Position numbers and translations under genes: made by a program. Under the pieces are notes generated by a model, which worked only from the letters and a program-made list of their open reading frames with translations, was not told the DNA's origin and ran no database searches. A stretch of DNA of 64,000 nucleotides from Tsukamurella pseudospumae (GTDB taxonomy: Bacteria; Actinomycetota; Actinomycetes; Mycobacteriales; Mycobacteriaceae), in NCBI RefSeq assembly GCF_001575205.1, contig NZ_LSRE01000002.1:186001-250000 (forward strand), given 5' to 3'. Positions 26,479-38,712 of this stretch are shown here, piece by piece; position 1 is the first letter of the stretch, and every line of letters starts with the position of its first letter.

Positions 26479-28173
26479 GTGAGGGCGCGGGCCGGAGCGG
26501 CCCGGCTGGCGGACTGGCTGCGGGAGGCGGTGCGCGCGGTCCGTTCGGACCCCGCGGTCGTGCTGCGCGACGGTGCGCGGTACGCGGCGATGGGCCTGTC
26601 CTACGCCGGGCGGGTGTGGCGGCGGTCGCTGCAGCTGCGCGTCGTGACGCAGACACTGGTGCTCAGCCTGACCGTGCTGCTGCTGCTGGGGTTCGTGCTC
26701 ACCTCGCAGATCGCCAAGCAGCTCATCGACGCCAAGTTGACCGCCGGCAAGGAGGAGACGGCCCGGGTCAAGCAGAGTCTGGAGATCGCGCTCGGGCGCA
26801 GTGAGCCGCGCACCGAGGGCGTCGAGTCCGTGCTGCGCAGCGTCCGGTCGAGCCTGGTCAGCCAGGGCCTGGACGTGGGGCCGACGGCCGCGCGGTCCGG
26901 CAACTACGACCCGGTGCTGATCGTGCCGCACGGCGCCGGCCGGCAGCCCACGGTGTCGGGGAACGAGACCGAGGTCCCGCAGGCCCTGCAGAACTTCGTC
27001 CGCAGCGGGCAGACCGCCTACCAGCACGCGACGGTGACCGATACGACGGGCCGGTACGGCAAGGTGCTGGTGATCGGCACGCCGGTGCAGTCCTCGATCC
27101 AGGGACTCGAGCTGTACCTGGTGTTCCCCCTGACGCAGGAGGAGAACACCCTCACGCTGATGCAGGGCACGCTGTACACCGGGGGTGGCGTGCTGCTGGT
27201 GCTGCTCGCCGCGGTGAGCCTGCTGGTCGCGCGGCAGGTGGTGCTGCCCGTCCGGTCGGCCGCGCGGATCGCGGTGCGGTTCGCGGAGGGGCGGCTCAAG
27301 GAACGCATGCCGGTGCGCGGCGAGGACGACATCGCCCGGCTCGCGATGAGCTTCAACGACATGGCCGAGTCGCTGTCCAAGCAGATCAACCAGCTCGAGG
27401 AGTTCGGCAATCTCCAACGCCAGTTCACCTCCGATGTCTCGCACGAGCTGCGGACGCCGCTGACCACAGTGCGCATGGCGGCCGACATGATCGCCGACTC
27501 CGCCGACGAACTGGACCCGGGCCTGCGCCGGACCACCGAGCTGATGCAGAAGGAGCTGGACCGGTTCGAGACGCTGCTCGCCGAGCTGCTGGAGATCTCC
27601 CGGCACGACGCCGGCGTCGCCGAGCTGCACTCCGAGCAGATCGACATCGAGGTGCCGATCGCCTCGGCCCTGGCCACCGTCCGGCACCTCGCCGAGCAGT
27701 CGGACACCGAACTGATCCTCGACATGCCGGACGACCCCGTCATCGTCGAGGCCGACACGCGCCGCGTCGAGCGGGTGCTGCGCAACCTGCTGGCCAACGC
27801 CATCGACCACAGCGAGGGTAAGCCCGTGATCCTCACCATGCGCGCCGACGACGATGCCGTTGCCGTCACCGTCCGCGACTACGGCGTGGGCCTGCGGCCC
27901 GGGGAGGAGAAGCTGGTGTTCAACAGGTTCTGGCGCTCGGACCCGTCGCGGGTGCGCCGCTCCGGCGGCACGGGCCTGGGCCTGGCGATCAGCATCGAGG
28001 ACGCGCGCCTGCACAGCGGGCGGCTCGAGGCGTGGGGCGAACCCGGCAGCGGGTCCTGCTTCCGGCTGACCCTGCCCCGTGCGCGCGGCGGCAAGGTGAC
28101 GGTGAGCCCGCTGCCGCTCAAGTCGACGATGCGGCGCGCCGGCGGCACGGAGGGGAACTCCGATGACGCGTAG
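26479..28173 (+). CDS. mtrB: Sensor histidine kinase MtrB
   Basis: A 564-residue kinase. First membrane helix at about residues 60-80 ([16 protein letters not shown]), extracytoplasmic domain to about residue 235, second helix ([16 protein letters not shown]), HAMP, HisKA with phosphoacceptor His322 in [10 protein letters not shown], and HATPase_c with N, G1 ([11 protein letters not shown]) and G2 boxes. GTG start. The gene overlaps lpqB by 11 bp, so the sensor and its lipoprotein partner are coupled. Confidence 0.96.
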   Translation: MRARAGAARLADWLREAVRAVRSDPAVVLRDGARYAAMGLSYAGRVWRRSLQLRVVTQTLVLSLTVLLLLGFVLTSQIAKQLIDAKLTAGKEETARVKQSLEIALGRSEPRTEGVESVLRSVRSSLVSQGLDVGPTAARSGNYDPVLIVPHGAGRQPTVSGNETEVPQALQNFVRSGQTAYQHATVTDTTGRYGKVLVIGTPVQSSIQGLELYLVFPLTQEENTLTLMQGTLYTGGGVLLVLLAAVSLLVARQVVLPVRSAARIAVRFAEGRLKERMPVRGEDDIARLAMSFNDMAESLSKQINQLEEFGNLQRQFTSDVSHELRTPLTTVRMAADMIADSADELDPGLRRTTELMQKELDRFETLLAELLEISRHDAGVAELHSEQIDIEVPIASALATVRHLAEQSDTELILDMPDDPVIVEADTRRVERVLRNLLANAIDHSEGKPVILTMRADDDAVAVTVRDYGVGLRPGEEKLVFNRFWRSDPSRVRRSGGTGLGLAISIEDARLHSGRLEAWGEPGSGSCFRLTLPRARGGKVTVSPLPLKSTMRRAGGTEGNSDDA

Positions 28174-29947
28174 GCTCCTCGCGGTCGCGCTCGCGGGGCT
28201 GCTGCTGCTCACCGGCTGCAGCAACATCCCGGATTCGACGAATCCCCGGGTGATCGGCGACCTGGGCGGCGGGACCACCGCCCCAGACCGCGACCTCGGG
28301 CCGCGGCGCGATGCGCAGCCCGAGACGATCGTGCGCGACTTCCTCAAGGCCAACGCGGTGGCGGACGGCAACTACGCCGCATCGCGGAAGTTCCTGGTGC
28401 AGAACGGCGCGGGCAACTGGCAGGTGCCCAAACAGGCCGTCGTCGTCAAGGACATCGACGTGCTGCCGGGCGAGCGCTCCGCCAACCTCATCAAGGCGAC
28501 GATCCGCGCCCAGGCCACCGGCTTCTTCGGCGCCGACGGCACACTCGAGCCGACCACGCAGTCCATCACGCAGAACGTCCAGTTGGTGCAGGTCGACGGG
28601 CAGTGGCGCATCCAGGGCCTCAGCTCGGTCGGCGACACCCCGATGCTGGTCATCGACACGACGCAGTTCCGCTCGGTGTACCGGCGTCACCTGCTGTACT
28701 TCCCCGATCCGACGGGCCGGACCCTGGTGCCCGACGCGCGGTGGCTGGCCAGCCCGCGCCCGAAGCTCGCCGCGGACCTGCTCATGCTCCTGGTGCGCGG
28801 TCCCCGCGCGAGCCTCAAGGACGCGGTGCTCAACCCGTTCGGCAGCTCCGCGGCGGTGCGCGGCGCCGTCACCGACGCGAACGGCGACCAGCGCGACCCG
28901 GGCGTCGGCTTCGCCGGTGTCCACGTCGACTTCACGGGCCTGCCGCGCGTCGAGCCGGACGTCGCGAGGCTCGTGGCCGGCCAGGTCGTGTGGTCGCTCC
29001 AGAGCGCCGAGGTGCAGGGCCCGTACGTGATCACCGTCGACGGAACGGCGCTCGACGAGAAGCACCAGGCGGGCTGGAATCCCAACGACGTCGCATCGCT
29101 CAGCCCGAACGCGTCCTCGGATCTCGCCGTCGGCCTGCACGGCGTGCTCGACGGCCGCTTCGTCAAGGTCTCGGGCTCGCAGGTGACGCCGGTCGCGGGG
29201 CCGCTGGGGGCGAGTACCTCGATCCGCTCGGTCGGGCTGTCGAGTTCTGGTCGGCAGGTCGCCGCGGTGCTCGACACGGGCGCGCGCGGCGGGCCCGGTA
29301 CTTCCCTGGCGCTGGGGCCCTACGGCGGCGTGCCGACCCAGGTCCTCACCGCCGCGGTCTCCATGACGCGGCCCTCGTGGACGCCGGACGACACCGGCGT
29401 CTGGACGGTGGTCGACGGTGCGCGGGTGGTCAAGCTACGACTGGACCAGACGACGGGCGAGGTCTCGAGCTCGGACGTGGACTCCGGCGAGGTGGCGGCG
29501 GCCGCCCCCGGGCCGATCACGGAGCTGCGGCTCTCGCGCGACGGCGTCCGGGTAGCGCTCGTGGTCGGCGGTCGCGCGCTGGTCGGCGTCGTGCAGACGG
29601 CACAGACGGGGCAGACGAGGATCACGCACCTGCAGTCGGTGATCACCGACCGGGAGCCGGCGGCCTCGTCGATCGACTGGCAGACCGGCGACCAGTTCGT
29701 GGTCGGCCGCAACACCTCGGATTCGCCGGTGCTGATGGTGCGCTACGACGCCGGCGATACGACGCCCCTGCCGAGCCGCAACCTGTCGCCGCCGGTCACG
29801 AGCGTCGCCGCGTCGAGCTCCACGGTGTACGCCACCGACTCGTCGGGTGTGTGGGAGATCGGCGTCGCGCCGGACAACGACGCGCAATACTGGAGCCAGG
29901 TGGATCGCCTGGCGGGGGGCCGGGCGAACCCGGTGCTGCCGGGGTAG
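28163..29947 (+). CDS. lpqB: Lipoprotein LpqB
   Basis: A 594-residue lipoprotein with lipobox LTGC (Cys19). The N-terminal GerMN-like region contains [17 protein letters not shown] and LVVTGPR-like [14 protein letters not shown]; the C-terminal 300 residues form a beta-propeller-like domain ([19 protein letters not shown]). LpqB modulates MtrB and peptidoglycan-linked signalling. Its 11-bp overlap with mtrB and family order confirm the call. Confidence 0.95.
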   Translation: MTRRLLAVALAGLLLLTGCSNIPDSTNPRVIGDLGGGTTAPDRDLGPRRDAQPETIVRDFLKANAVADGNYAASRKFLVQNGAGNWQVPKQAVVVKDIDVLPGERSANLIKATIRAQATGFFGADGTLEPTTQSITQNVQLVQVDGQWRIQGLSSVGDTPMLVIDTTQFRSVYRRHLLYFPDPTGRTLVPDARWLASPRPKLAADLLMLLVRGPRASLKDAVLNPFGSSAAVRGAVTDANGDQRDPGVGFAGVHVDFTGLPRVEPDVARLVAGQVVWSLQSAEVQGPYVITVDGTALDEKHQAGWNPNDVASLSPNASSDLAVGLHGVLDGRFVKVSGSQVTPVAGPLGASTSIRSVGLSSSGRQVAAVLDTGARGGPGTSLALGPYGGVPTQVLTAAVSMTRPSWTPDDTGVWTVVDGARVVKLRLDQTTGEVSSSDVDSGEVAAAAPGPITELRLSRDGVRVALVVGGRALVGVVQTAQTGQTRITHLQSVITDREPAASSIDWQTGDQFVVGRNTSDSPVLMVRYDAGDTTPLPSRNLSPPVTSVAASSSTVYATDSSGVWEIGVAPDNDAQYWSQVDRLAGGRANPVLPG

Positions 29948-29969
29948 TCGCGCCGGGAGCGGGGGAGCG

Positions 29970-30656
29970 ATGCGCGTCGAGCGGGCGGTGCGCGGTGTCC
30001 TCGGCGGGGTCGACGACCTGGTCGAGCTGGCGGTGCCCCGCACCTGCGGCGGCTGTGGCGCGCCGCGCGTGCGCTGGTGCGGCCGCTGCGAGGCCGCCCT
30101 CCACGATGCCCCGGCGCTGATCTGCACCACGGCGCCGGCCGGGGTGCCCGTCTGGACGCTGGGCCGGTACGACGGTGCGCGGCGCCGCGCGGTCCTGCAG
30201 CTCAAGGAGCGCGGCCGGGGCGATCTCGCCGTTCCGCTGGGCCGGGGCCTCGCGCACGCGCTGCTGCGCCTGCGGGGATGGGGCGAGTTCGGGCTGTCTT
30301 CGGGACCGCTCGTCCTGGTCCCGGCACCGACGACCGCGTGGGCGGCCCGGCGCCGCGGCGGCGACGTGGTGACCGCCGTGTGCCGGGCTGCGGCCCGCAC
30401 GGCCGCTCCCGTCCAGGCGATGACGGTGTCGCCCGTCCTGCGGTCCGTCGGCGCGGCCGAGTCGGTGGGGCTGGGCGCCGCGGCGCGGGCGCGGAACGTG
30501 CGCGGCACCGTCCGGGTGCGCGCCTTGCCGGGTCCCGGCACCGTCGTCCTGGTCGACGATGTGGTGACCACCGGGGCCACCCTGGCGGAGTCCGTCGCCG
30601 TCCTGGCCCGACGGGGTGTCACCGTGGCGGCGGCGATCACCCTCGCGGCCGCGTGA
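29970..30656 (+). CDS. ComF family phosphoribosyltransferase-like protein
   Basis: A 228-residue protein with an N-terminal zinc ribbon (CGGCGAPRVRWCGRC) and a PRTase domain ending in VVLVDDVVTTGATL, the PRPP-binding loop of the ComF/GntX family. Homologue of Rv3242c, which follows lpqB in mycobacteria. ComF proteins take part in DNA uptake in some Firmicutes; in this group the role is unknown. The ATG follows a GGGGGAG site. Confidence 0.88.
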   Translation: MRVERAVRGVLGGVDDLVELAVPRTCGGCGAPRVRWCGRCEAALHDAPALICTTAPAGVPVWTLGRYDGARRRAVLQLKERGRGDLAVPLGRGLAHALLRLRGWGEFGLSSGPLVLVPAPTTAWAARRRGGDVVTAVCRAAARTAAPVQAMTVSPVLRSVGAAESVGLGAAARARNVRGTVRVRALPGPGTVVLVDDVVTTGATLAESVAVLARRGVTVAAAITLAAA

Positions 30657-30657
30657 A

Positions 30658-31050
30658 TCAGTAGGGCGGCGCCAGGTCCGGGAACATCGGAAAATGCTTG
30701 ACATTGCGGGTCCAGAGCTCGGCGCCGCAAGCGGTGGTGGTCGCGGCGATCACGTAGTCGACGACGTCGATTCCCGAGTGCGAGGCGCGGTAGTGCCGGG
30801 CCAGCGCCCCCGCACCGTCGGCGATCTCCTCCGAGACCTCGACCCACTCGAAAACCGAGAGAAACGCGCGCGTGGACGACCTCTCCGGTGCGCGCATGCC
30901 GCCGAGTACCTCGGTCCGGGTCAGCACCGATGCGAGGAGGCGGCGCCCGCCCCGGCGGGCGCCGGACAGCCGATCTCGAGCCTCCCGGCGTCCCCGGAGA
31001 TTGTCGATGAAGATCGACGTGTCGAGGACGATCGCTGGGCCGACTACCAC
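30658..31050 (-). CDS. vapC: VapC-type PIN-domain toxin
   Basis: A 130-residue PIN RNase: the first acidic residue in IVLDTSIFID, Glu in LTRTEVLGG, Asp pair in SGIDVVDYVIAATT and the late Asn/Asp region LWTRNVKHFPMF. All four acidic positions expected for Mg-dependent RNA cleavage appear present. GTG 31050 overlaps the antitoxin stop, so toxin is translated after antitoxin. Converges on comF with 1 bp between stops. Confidence 0.9.
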   Translation of the reverse strand: MVVGPAIVLDTSIFIDNLRGRREARDRLSGARRGGRRLLASVLTRTEVLGGMRAPERSSTRAFLSVFEWVEVSEEIADGAGALARHYRASHSGIDVVDYVIAATTTACGAELWTRNVKHFPMFPDLAPPY

Positions 31051-31298
31051 CGGGCGAACCTGTCCTTCCGGGCGGGGCGGATCGCCTCCACGTACTCTTC
31101 GCCGTCCGGCGCATCGGGCCCCCACGCCCCGAAACCTCGATCGAGTGCGGCCTCGAACTCGTCGGTGTCGGCGCCGCCGTAGGTCCGGTCGACGGCACGC
31201 CGGATCAGCTCGGCGAGCCCGAGGCCGGACGACCGCGACTCGGCGAGAAGGCGCTCGTACTGCGCGTCCTCGAGAGTGATCTGCGTACGGTGACTCAT
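31044..31298 (-). CDS. vapB: VapB-type ribbon-helix-helix antitoxin
   Basis: An 84-residue protein with an N-terminal ribbon-helix-helix DNA-binding segment (RTQITLEDAQYERLLAE, GLGLAELIRRAVDR) and an acidic/aromatic C-terminus that should wrap the toxin. First gene of the VapBC pair; it overlaps vapC by 7 bp. It would repress its own promoter. Confidence 0.88.
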   Translation of the reverse strand: MSHRTQITLEDAQYERLLAESRSSGLGLAELIRRAVDRTYGGADTDEFEAALDRGFGAWGPDAPDGEEYVEAIRPARKDRFARW

Positions 31299-31490
31299 GA
31301 TGTAACCCTACATCGCATCGTCGGTCGCCGCCCGTGTCGCGACGATCGCCGGGGTAGGCCCGCTGGTTGCGATGACAGATCCGGTACCGCGGGTGACGCG
31401 CCAGTGAACTCACAGCGACCAAATCCTGGCGGGAAGGGAGAACGCGGGCTATCTTCGGGGGTACCTTTCCGGTTCGAGTTCTAGGAGGTG
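31299..31490. other. Gene-free upstream part of the vapB-hpf gap
   Basis: The 323-bp gap between divergent vapB and hpf must hold both promoters. Nothing palindromic of note was seen here. The hpf-proximal part carries a short reading frame described separately. Confidence 0.5.
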
Positions 31491-31559
31491 ATGTCGCACT
31501 TCCCAGGCGCCCGGCAGTCCGCCCGGCGTTCGAATCTGCGCCTGCAGTCACGCATCTGA
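31491..31559 (+). CDS. Candidate 22-codon leader peptide upstream of hpf
   Basis: An ATG at 31491 begins a 22-codon frame (MSHFPGARQSARRSNLRLQS, then RI and stop). AGGAGGTGAT, a 10-base match to the anti-Shine-Dalgarno end of 16S rRNA, runs straight into this ATG, so the spacing is too tight for optimal initiation. The frame ends 62 bp before hpf. It could be a regulatory upORF or simply a ribosome-binding decoy controlling a ribosome-hibernation gene. Coding status is unproven. Confidence 0.4.
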   Translation: MSHFPGARQSARRSNLRLQSRI

Positions 31560-31621
31560 CCACGCGCCGGAGTAGTGATCCGGCCGAGCGTGGAGCTGTG
31601 GGCCCGCATGAAAGGTTTCAC

Positions 31622-32344
31622 ATGACCCTTCTGTCCCCGCGCGATACGAATCGCGCCCACGCGACCCCCAACGTCGAGGTCGACCCCTTCCGCGAACCCG
31701 GCCATGTGGCCGACGAGCGCGACAAGGAGTTCCTCACGCCCAACGCCCCCGTGGCCATCGACGGCCGCAACGTGGAGGTGCCCGAGCACTTCCGCGTCTA
31801 CCTGGAAGACAAGCTGGCCCGGCTGGAGAAGTTCCGCTCCACGATCACGATGTTCGAGGTGAACCTGTTCCACGAGCCGAATCCGCGGCAGTCCAAGGCC
31901 TGCCAGCGGCTCGAGCTCACGGTCCGCGGCAAGGGCGGCGTCGCCCGGGCCGAGGCGGCGGCGGAGAACTTCTACGGCGCGTTCGAGACGGCGCTGACCC
32001 GGCTGCAGAGCAGGCTGCGCAAGGCGTCGGATCGCAAGAAGGTGCACTACGGCAACCGGACCCCGGTGTCGGTCTCGGAGGCCACGGCACCGTCGGCCCT
32101 TCCCGACGCGCCGATCGACGACTCCGACGGCGATCCGTACGCCCATCTGGTCGAGGATCACCTGCCCGGTCAGGTGGTCCGCATCAAGGACCATCCGGGC
32201 ACCCCGATGACGGTCGATGACGCGCTGTCGCAGATGGAACTGGTCGGCCACGACTTCTTCCTGTTCTTCGACAAGGAGACCGAGCGGCCGTCCGTGGTGT
32301 ACCGCCGGAAGGCTTTCGACTACGGCCTCCTCCGCCTGACCTGA
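31622..32344 (+). CDS. hpf: Long-form ribosome hibernation-promoting factor HPF
   Basis: A 240-residue long HPF. The N-terminal S30AE/YfiA domain (about residues 40-140: VPEHFRVYLEDKLARLEKF ... FEVNLFHEPNP) binds the decoding centre; the C-terminal dimerisation domain (about 180-240: VVRIKDHPGTPMTVDDALSQ ... FFDKETERPSVVYRR) joins ribosomes into 100S dimers. ATG 31622 follows AAAGG; GTG 31598 is an alternative. It precedes secA1 as in mycobacteria. Confidence 0.93.
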   Translation: MTLLSPRDTNRAHATPNVEVDPFREPGHVADERDKEFLTPNAPVAIDGRNVEVPEHFRVYLEDKLARLEKFRSTITMFEVNLFHEPNPRQSKACQRLELTVRGKGGVARAEAAAENFYGAFETALTRLQSRLRKASDRKKVHYGNRTPVSVSEATAPSALPDAPIDDSDGDPYAHLVEDHLPGQVVRIKDHPGTPMTVDDALSQMELVGHDFFLFFDKETERPSVVYRRKAFDYGLLRLT

Positions 32345-32459
32345 CGTTTCGCCTACCATGGATCCCGGTCGCCCGACAGGTGGCCGGGATCCGTGCTGTC
32401 GTGCCGCTCGCGCGACGCGTTGGCAAAGATCGTTTTCATCACGGGATTGAGGTTGCTCA

Positions 32460-35210
<2,751 letters not shown>

Positions 35211-35218
35211 CAGCGACG

Positions 35219-35262
35219 GACGGATCGGCCCCCGCATCCCGGGATGCGGGGGCCGATCCGTG
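35219..35262 (+). terminator. Strong terminator hairpin after secA
   Basis: A perfect 40-nt palindrome (35221-35260) with a 20-bp arm starts 10 bp past the secA stop. The arm begins CGGATCGGCCCCCGC. There is no U tract, in keeping with GC-rich actinobacterial terminators. It may also serve the convergent acyltransferase gene. Confidence 0.8.
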
Positions 35263-35337
35263 TCCTGCGGAGGGTGGCGACGCGCCGCCCTCTTCGAGGT
35301 TCGCTCGCCGACCAGGATGTGGCCGCGGTCGGTGGCG

Positions 35338-36018
35338 CTACTTGCCGCCCTTCTTCGCGTACTCGGGCACCCTGGCCTGGCCGGTGCGGGCACCGATCGC
35401 GTCCATCATCCGGTCGGTGGCGCGGCGGATCGACTCCTGATCGTCGACGCTCGCGTCGCTGAGGTCGAGCGGCGGCAGCACGTCGACGGTGACCCGGCTC
35501 TTCCAGAAGTTCTTCAGCGTGCGGTGGTCCGTGCGGCCCAGTGCGATGGGCACGATCGGCGTGCCGGTGGCCAGCGCGACGCGCACGGCGCCGGTCTTGC
35601 CCTTGTACAGGCGTCCGTCGGGGGAGCGGGTGCCCTCCGGATGGATGCCCCACGCGCCGCCGCCCTCGACGATCCCGGTCGCCGCCTCGAGCGCGGGCGC
35701 GGACACGGAGCCGCCGCGCCGGTCGACGGGGATCTGCCCCATGCCGGAGAAGAAGACCTTCTTGAACTTCCCCTTGATCCCGGGCTGGGTGAAGTAGTCG
35801 GCCTTGGCCAGGAACATCACCGGGCGCCGGGCGCTCTGCACCACGTAGAACGAGTCCGAGATCGCGAGGTGGTTGGCAGCGAGAATCACCGGCCCGGTAC
35901 GCGGAATGTTCTCCAGTCCGGTGTATTCGGGACGACCCCAGGCCCAGAGGGCGGGGCCGATCAGCAGGTGGCGGGCGACTCGGTAGCGGAACGCGGCGCG
36001 CAGAGAACTCAGCGACAT
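35338..36018 (-). CDS. 1-acyl-sn-glycerol-3-phosphate acyltransferase-like (PlsC family)
   Basis: A 226-residue membrane-associated acyltransferase. Motif I appears as NHLAISDS (His-x4-Asp), motif III as HPEGTRSPDG and motif IV as VPIALGRTD. It would acylate lysophosphatidate or a related acceptor. No partner gene is in the operon. A second basic ending (VPEYAKKGGK) is typical of this subgroup. The 126 bp after secA hold only the terminator. Confidence 0.88.
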   Translation of the reverse strand: MSLSSLRAAFRYRVARHLLIGPALWAWGRPEYTGLENIPRTGPVILAANHLAISDSFYVVQSARRPVMFLAKADYFTQPGIKGKFKKVFFSGMGQIPVDRRGGSVSAPALEAATGIVEGGGAWGIHPEGTRSPDGRLYKGKTGAVRVALATGTPIVPIALGRTDHRTLKNFWKSRVTVDVLPPLDLSDASVDDQESIRRATDRMMDAIGARTGQARVPEYAKKGGK

Positions 36019-36084
36019 GCCCCATTGTGTACCGCCCCGCGGGTCCGGGCGTCCGCGATTGGCGGAATCAACCCCCGGCGGTGC

Positions 36085-36663
36085 TCACGCCGCGGTCGTG
36101 AACGCGACCCACCGCCACCGTCCGGCCGTGGCCTCGACCCTGCCCGCGGCCGCGAGGACGCGGTCCCCGCGGTTGTAGGTGAGGAAGATCTCGGCGCCCA
36201 CGTCGGCATCGCCGGCGCGCGACCGGGTGCGCGGTGCGAGCGCCCGGGGTGTGCCGACGTGCACGTCGCCCCAGCCGGACACGATCCCCGCCGGACCGTG
36301 ATCGGCGAGCGTGCGGAGCACGTCGACGACGGTGTTCGAGGCGATCGCCGCCAGGTGCTTGGCGGGCCGCCGTCGGTCGAGCACCTCGAAGACGGGGCGC
36401 AGCGTCGACAGCACGAACCGGTGCGCGTCGGGGTGGACGGCGGCCACGGGCCCGGGCAGGGCCGTCGGGGCCGGCGGTCCGGGCTCCGACGGTGCCGGGA
36501 CCGGCGGTGCGGCCGGTGCGGCCCGCGTCCGGGTCAGCGGCTGCGCCGGCGGCTCGGCGGACGGCGCGCGCAGCACGACGAAGCCATGGTCCCTCGACGA
36601 CGGCGCGCGGGACCCCGTCCCGCCGGCCGTGAGAATGATCGCCCCCATACTCATTAGACGCAT
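36085..36663 (-). CDS. Rv3235 family protein
   Basis: A protein of about 190 residues with a Pro/Ala-rich N-terminal half and a conserved C-terminal domain (RFVLSTLRPVFEVLDRRRP ... WRWVAFTTAA). This pattern and the position between secA1 and the WS/DGAT gene match the Rv3235 family, of unknown function. It appears related to proteins encoded near secA in many actinobacteria. ATG codons at 36663, 36654 and 36648 are all possible starts; no ribosome site decides. The open frame extends far upstream over the opposite-strand genes but that part is a shadow. Confidence 0.75.
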   Translation of the reverse strand: MRLMSMGAIILTAGGTGSRAPSSRDHGFVVLRAPSAEPPAQPLTRTRAAPAAPPVPAPSEPGPPAPTALPGPVAAVHPDAHRFVLSTLRPVFEVLDRRRPAKHLAAIASNTVVDVLRTLADHGPAGIVSGWGDVHVGTPRALAPRTRSRAGDADVGAEIFLTYNRGDRVLAAAGRVEATAGRWRWVAFTTAA

Positions 36664-36753
36664 CAGGAGGCCGTTCGGATCCCTCGTACTCGAACCGGCT
36701 CGTCCCCGCGCATCCCGTATGCTGGCGCCGAAGATCGACCCTGGGGAGGTGCA

Positions 36754-38154
36754 GTGAAGGGCAGGCTCGGCCAGTCCGACGCGGAGTTCTACGCGTTGGA
36801 GAATTCCACGACCCCCACGCACGTCGGGTCGCTGGTGATCCTGCGCCCCGAGCAGGGCCTGGACTACGAGCGACTGCTCGACACGATCGAGGAGCGCCTC
36901 GCCGAGGTGCCGCGGTACCGGCAGAAGGTCCGGACGGTGCCGCTGGGCATCGCCCGCCCGGTGTGGATCGAGGACCGCGACTTCGACATCACCTACCACG
37001 TCCGGGTCTCCGCGCTGCCGCAGCCGGGCAGCGACGATCAGCTGCACGACCTCGTCGCCCGCCTGAACTCGCGTCCGCTCGACCGCGAGCGCCCGCTGTG
37101 GGAGGTCTACCTCATCGAGGGCGTCGCCGACGACCGGCTGGCGGTGTTCACCAAGACCCACCTCGCGCTGGTCGACGGCCGCGCCAATGTCGACCTGATG
37201 CAGTTGCTGCTCACCGACACTCCGCACACGCCGCAGCCGCCCGAGGACCTGTGGATGGGCCAGCACGAGCCGAGCGACGGCGAGCTCGTGATGGGCGCCG
37301 TCATCGACATGCTCTCGCGCCCGAAGCGCACCGCGGCCATGATCCAGGGCGTCGTCGGCGAGGTCGCCGAGTCGATCACCGGGCTGCAGGAGGACGCGGC
37401 CAACGTGATCGAGCGCGCGTCGTCGCTGGTGCGCGCCCGCACCGCCGTGACACCGGTCCGCTCGCTCAACGTGCCGATCTCCCGGAGCCGGCGGTTCGCG
37501 GTCGCGCGGATGGACCTCGAGGAGTTCCGGCGGCTGCGCGCCGCGTATGGCTGCACGGTCAACGACCTGCTGCTGTCGGTCGTGGCCGGCGGCCTGCGCA
37601 CGTGGCTGATCTCGCGGGGCGAGCCGATCAGCGCCGGCACGGAGGTGCGGGTGCTGGAGCCGATCGCGGTCGACGACGTGGGCCTGGGCGTCGGGGAGCA
37701 GGTGCGCGCGTACATCGTCCGGCTGCCGGTCGCGGAGGGCAACGCGGTGGTCCGGATGCGGCAGATCGCGCACGGCGCGGCCGCCCAGGTGGACCGGGGT
37801 CGGCAGGTCGCGGCCCGGGCGCTCGCCGCGAGCGGCGGCTTCACGCCGCCCACGCTGCACGCCCTCGGCGCGCGCACGGCGATGAGCGTCTCGCCGCGCT
37901 CGTTCAACATCCTGGTCACCAACGCGCCGGGGCCGCAGGCGCCGGTGTACCTGGCGGGCATCGAGGTGCAGCAGGTGTACCCGGTGCCGCCGCTGATCGC
38001 CAATCAGGTGGTGTCCATCGGCATCACGTCGTACAACGGCACCGTCTACATCGGTCTCAACGCCGACCGCGACGGCATGTGGGACGTGATCTCGATGACG
38101 GAGTTCCTGTACGAGGCGCGCGACGAGCTCGCCGCGTCCGCGAAGGGGGAGTAG
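36754..38154 (+). CDS. WS/DGAT-family acyltransferase (Tgs3-like) with altered active-site motif
   Basis: A 466-residue member of the wax ester synthase/diacylglycerol acyltransferase family: N-terminal LGQSDAEFYALENSTTPTHV, the second motif ITNAPGP-like VTNAPGPQAPVYLAG and the C-terminal ITSYNGTVYIGLNADRD. The catalytic HHxxxDG is here HLALVDG (His136, Asp141), so the second His is replaced by Leu. The enzyme may therefore be weak or act on something else. Position next to secA matches Tgs3 (Rv3234c). GTG start behind GGGGAGG. Confidence 0.88.
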   Translation: MKGRLGQSDAEFYALENSTTPTHVGSLVILRPEQGLDYERLLDTIEERLAEVPRYRQKVRTVPLGIARPVWIEDRDFDITYHVRVSALPQPGSDDQLHDLVARLNSRPLDRERPLWEVYLIEGVADDRLAVFTKTHLALVDGRANVDLMQLLLTDTPHTPQPPEDLWMGQHEPSDGELVMGAVIDMLSRPKRTAAMIQGVVGEVAESITGLQEDAANVIERASSLVRARTAVTPVRSLNVPISRSRRFAVARMDLEEFRRLRAAYGCTVNDLLLSVVAGGLRTWLISRGEPISAGTEVRVLEPIAVDDVGLGVGEQVRAYIVRLPVAEGNAVVRMRQIAHGAAAQVDRGRQVAARALAASGGFTPPTLHALGARTAMSVSPRSFNILVTNAPGPQAPVYLAGIEVQQVYPVPPLIANQVVSIGITSYNGTVYIGLNADRDGMWDVISMTEFLYEARDELAASAKGE

Positions 38155-38676
38155 ATGTCGGTCCGCGTGTACGTGCCCAGCACCCTGGCCGGGCTGCAGG
38201 TCCTGCAGCGCGACGGTGAGCTGTTCCCGTTGGGCGGCACCGTCTTCGGTGTGACGCCGGCGCTGCGCGAGGCGTACACCTCCGGCGACGACGAGGAGCT
38301 CGCCGAGGCCGCCATGCGGCAGGCCGCGCGCGCCTCCCTCCGGTTGCTCGCGGTCGACGGTGCGCCGGAAACCGATGGCGCGGAACCGGATCCGATCCGC
38401 CGCGTGGTCATCACGGCCGACGTCCCCGCCGCGAAGGAGCGTCCGGACCTCGACGACGCGGTGCTCAAGGTGACCGAGCCGATCCTCCTGAAGAACGTGA
38501 TCGCCGTGCACGTGGACGTGTCCGACGCCGAGGGCGCCGTCACCCGCGCCGCGCAGGTCGTCGACGCCGCGGACCTGGGCGACGAGGACGCCGAGCTCGC
38601 CGTCGGCGATGCGGAGGACCACGACCTCGCCTGGTACGCCACACAGGAACTGCCCTTCCTCCTCGAACTCCTCTAG
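38155..38676 (+). CDS. DUF6912 family protein (Rv3231c-like)
   Basis: A 173-residue acidic cytoplasmic protein with no catalytic motif I can identify. The start MSVRVYVPSTLAGLQ and the end DLAWYATQELPFLL match a mycobacterial family found next to the WS/DGAT gene. Its ATG directly abuts the WS/DGAT stop, so the two are cotranscribed and probably act together. Function unknown. Confidence 0.8.
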   Translation: MSVRVYVPSTLAGLQVLQRDGELFPLGGTVFGVTPALREAYTSGDDEELAEAAMRQAARASLRLLAVDGAPETDGAEPDPIRRVVITADVPAAKERPDLDDAVLKVTEPILLKNVIAVHVDVSDAEGAVTRAAQVVDAADLGDEDAELAVGDAEDHDLAWYATQELPFLLELL

Positions 38677-38712
38677 CCTGGAGCTGGACTTGTAACGAGA
38701 CGAGGTGAGACC

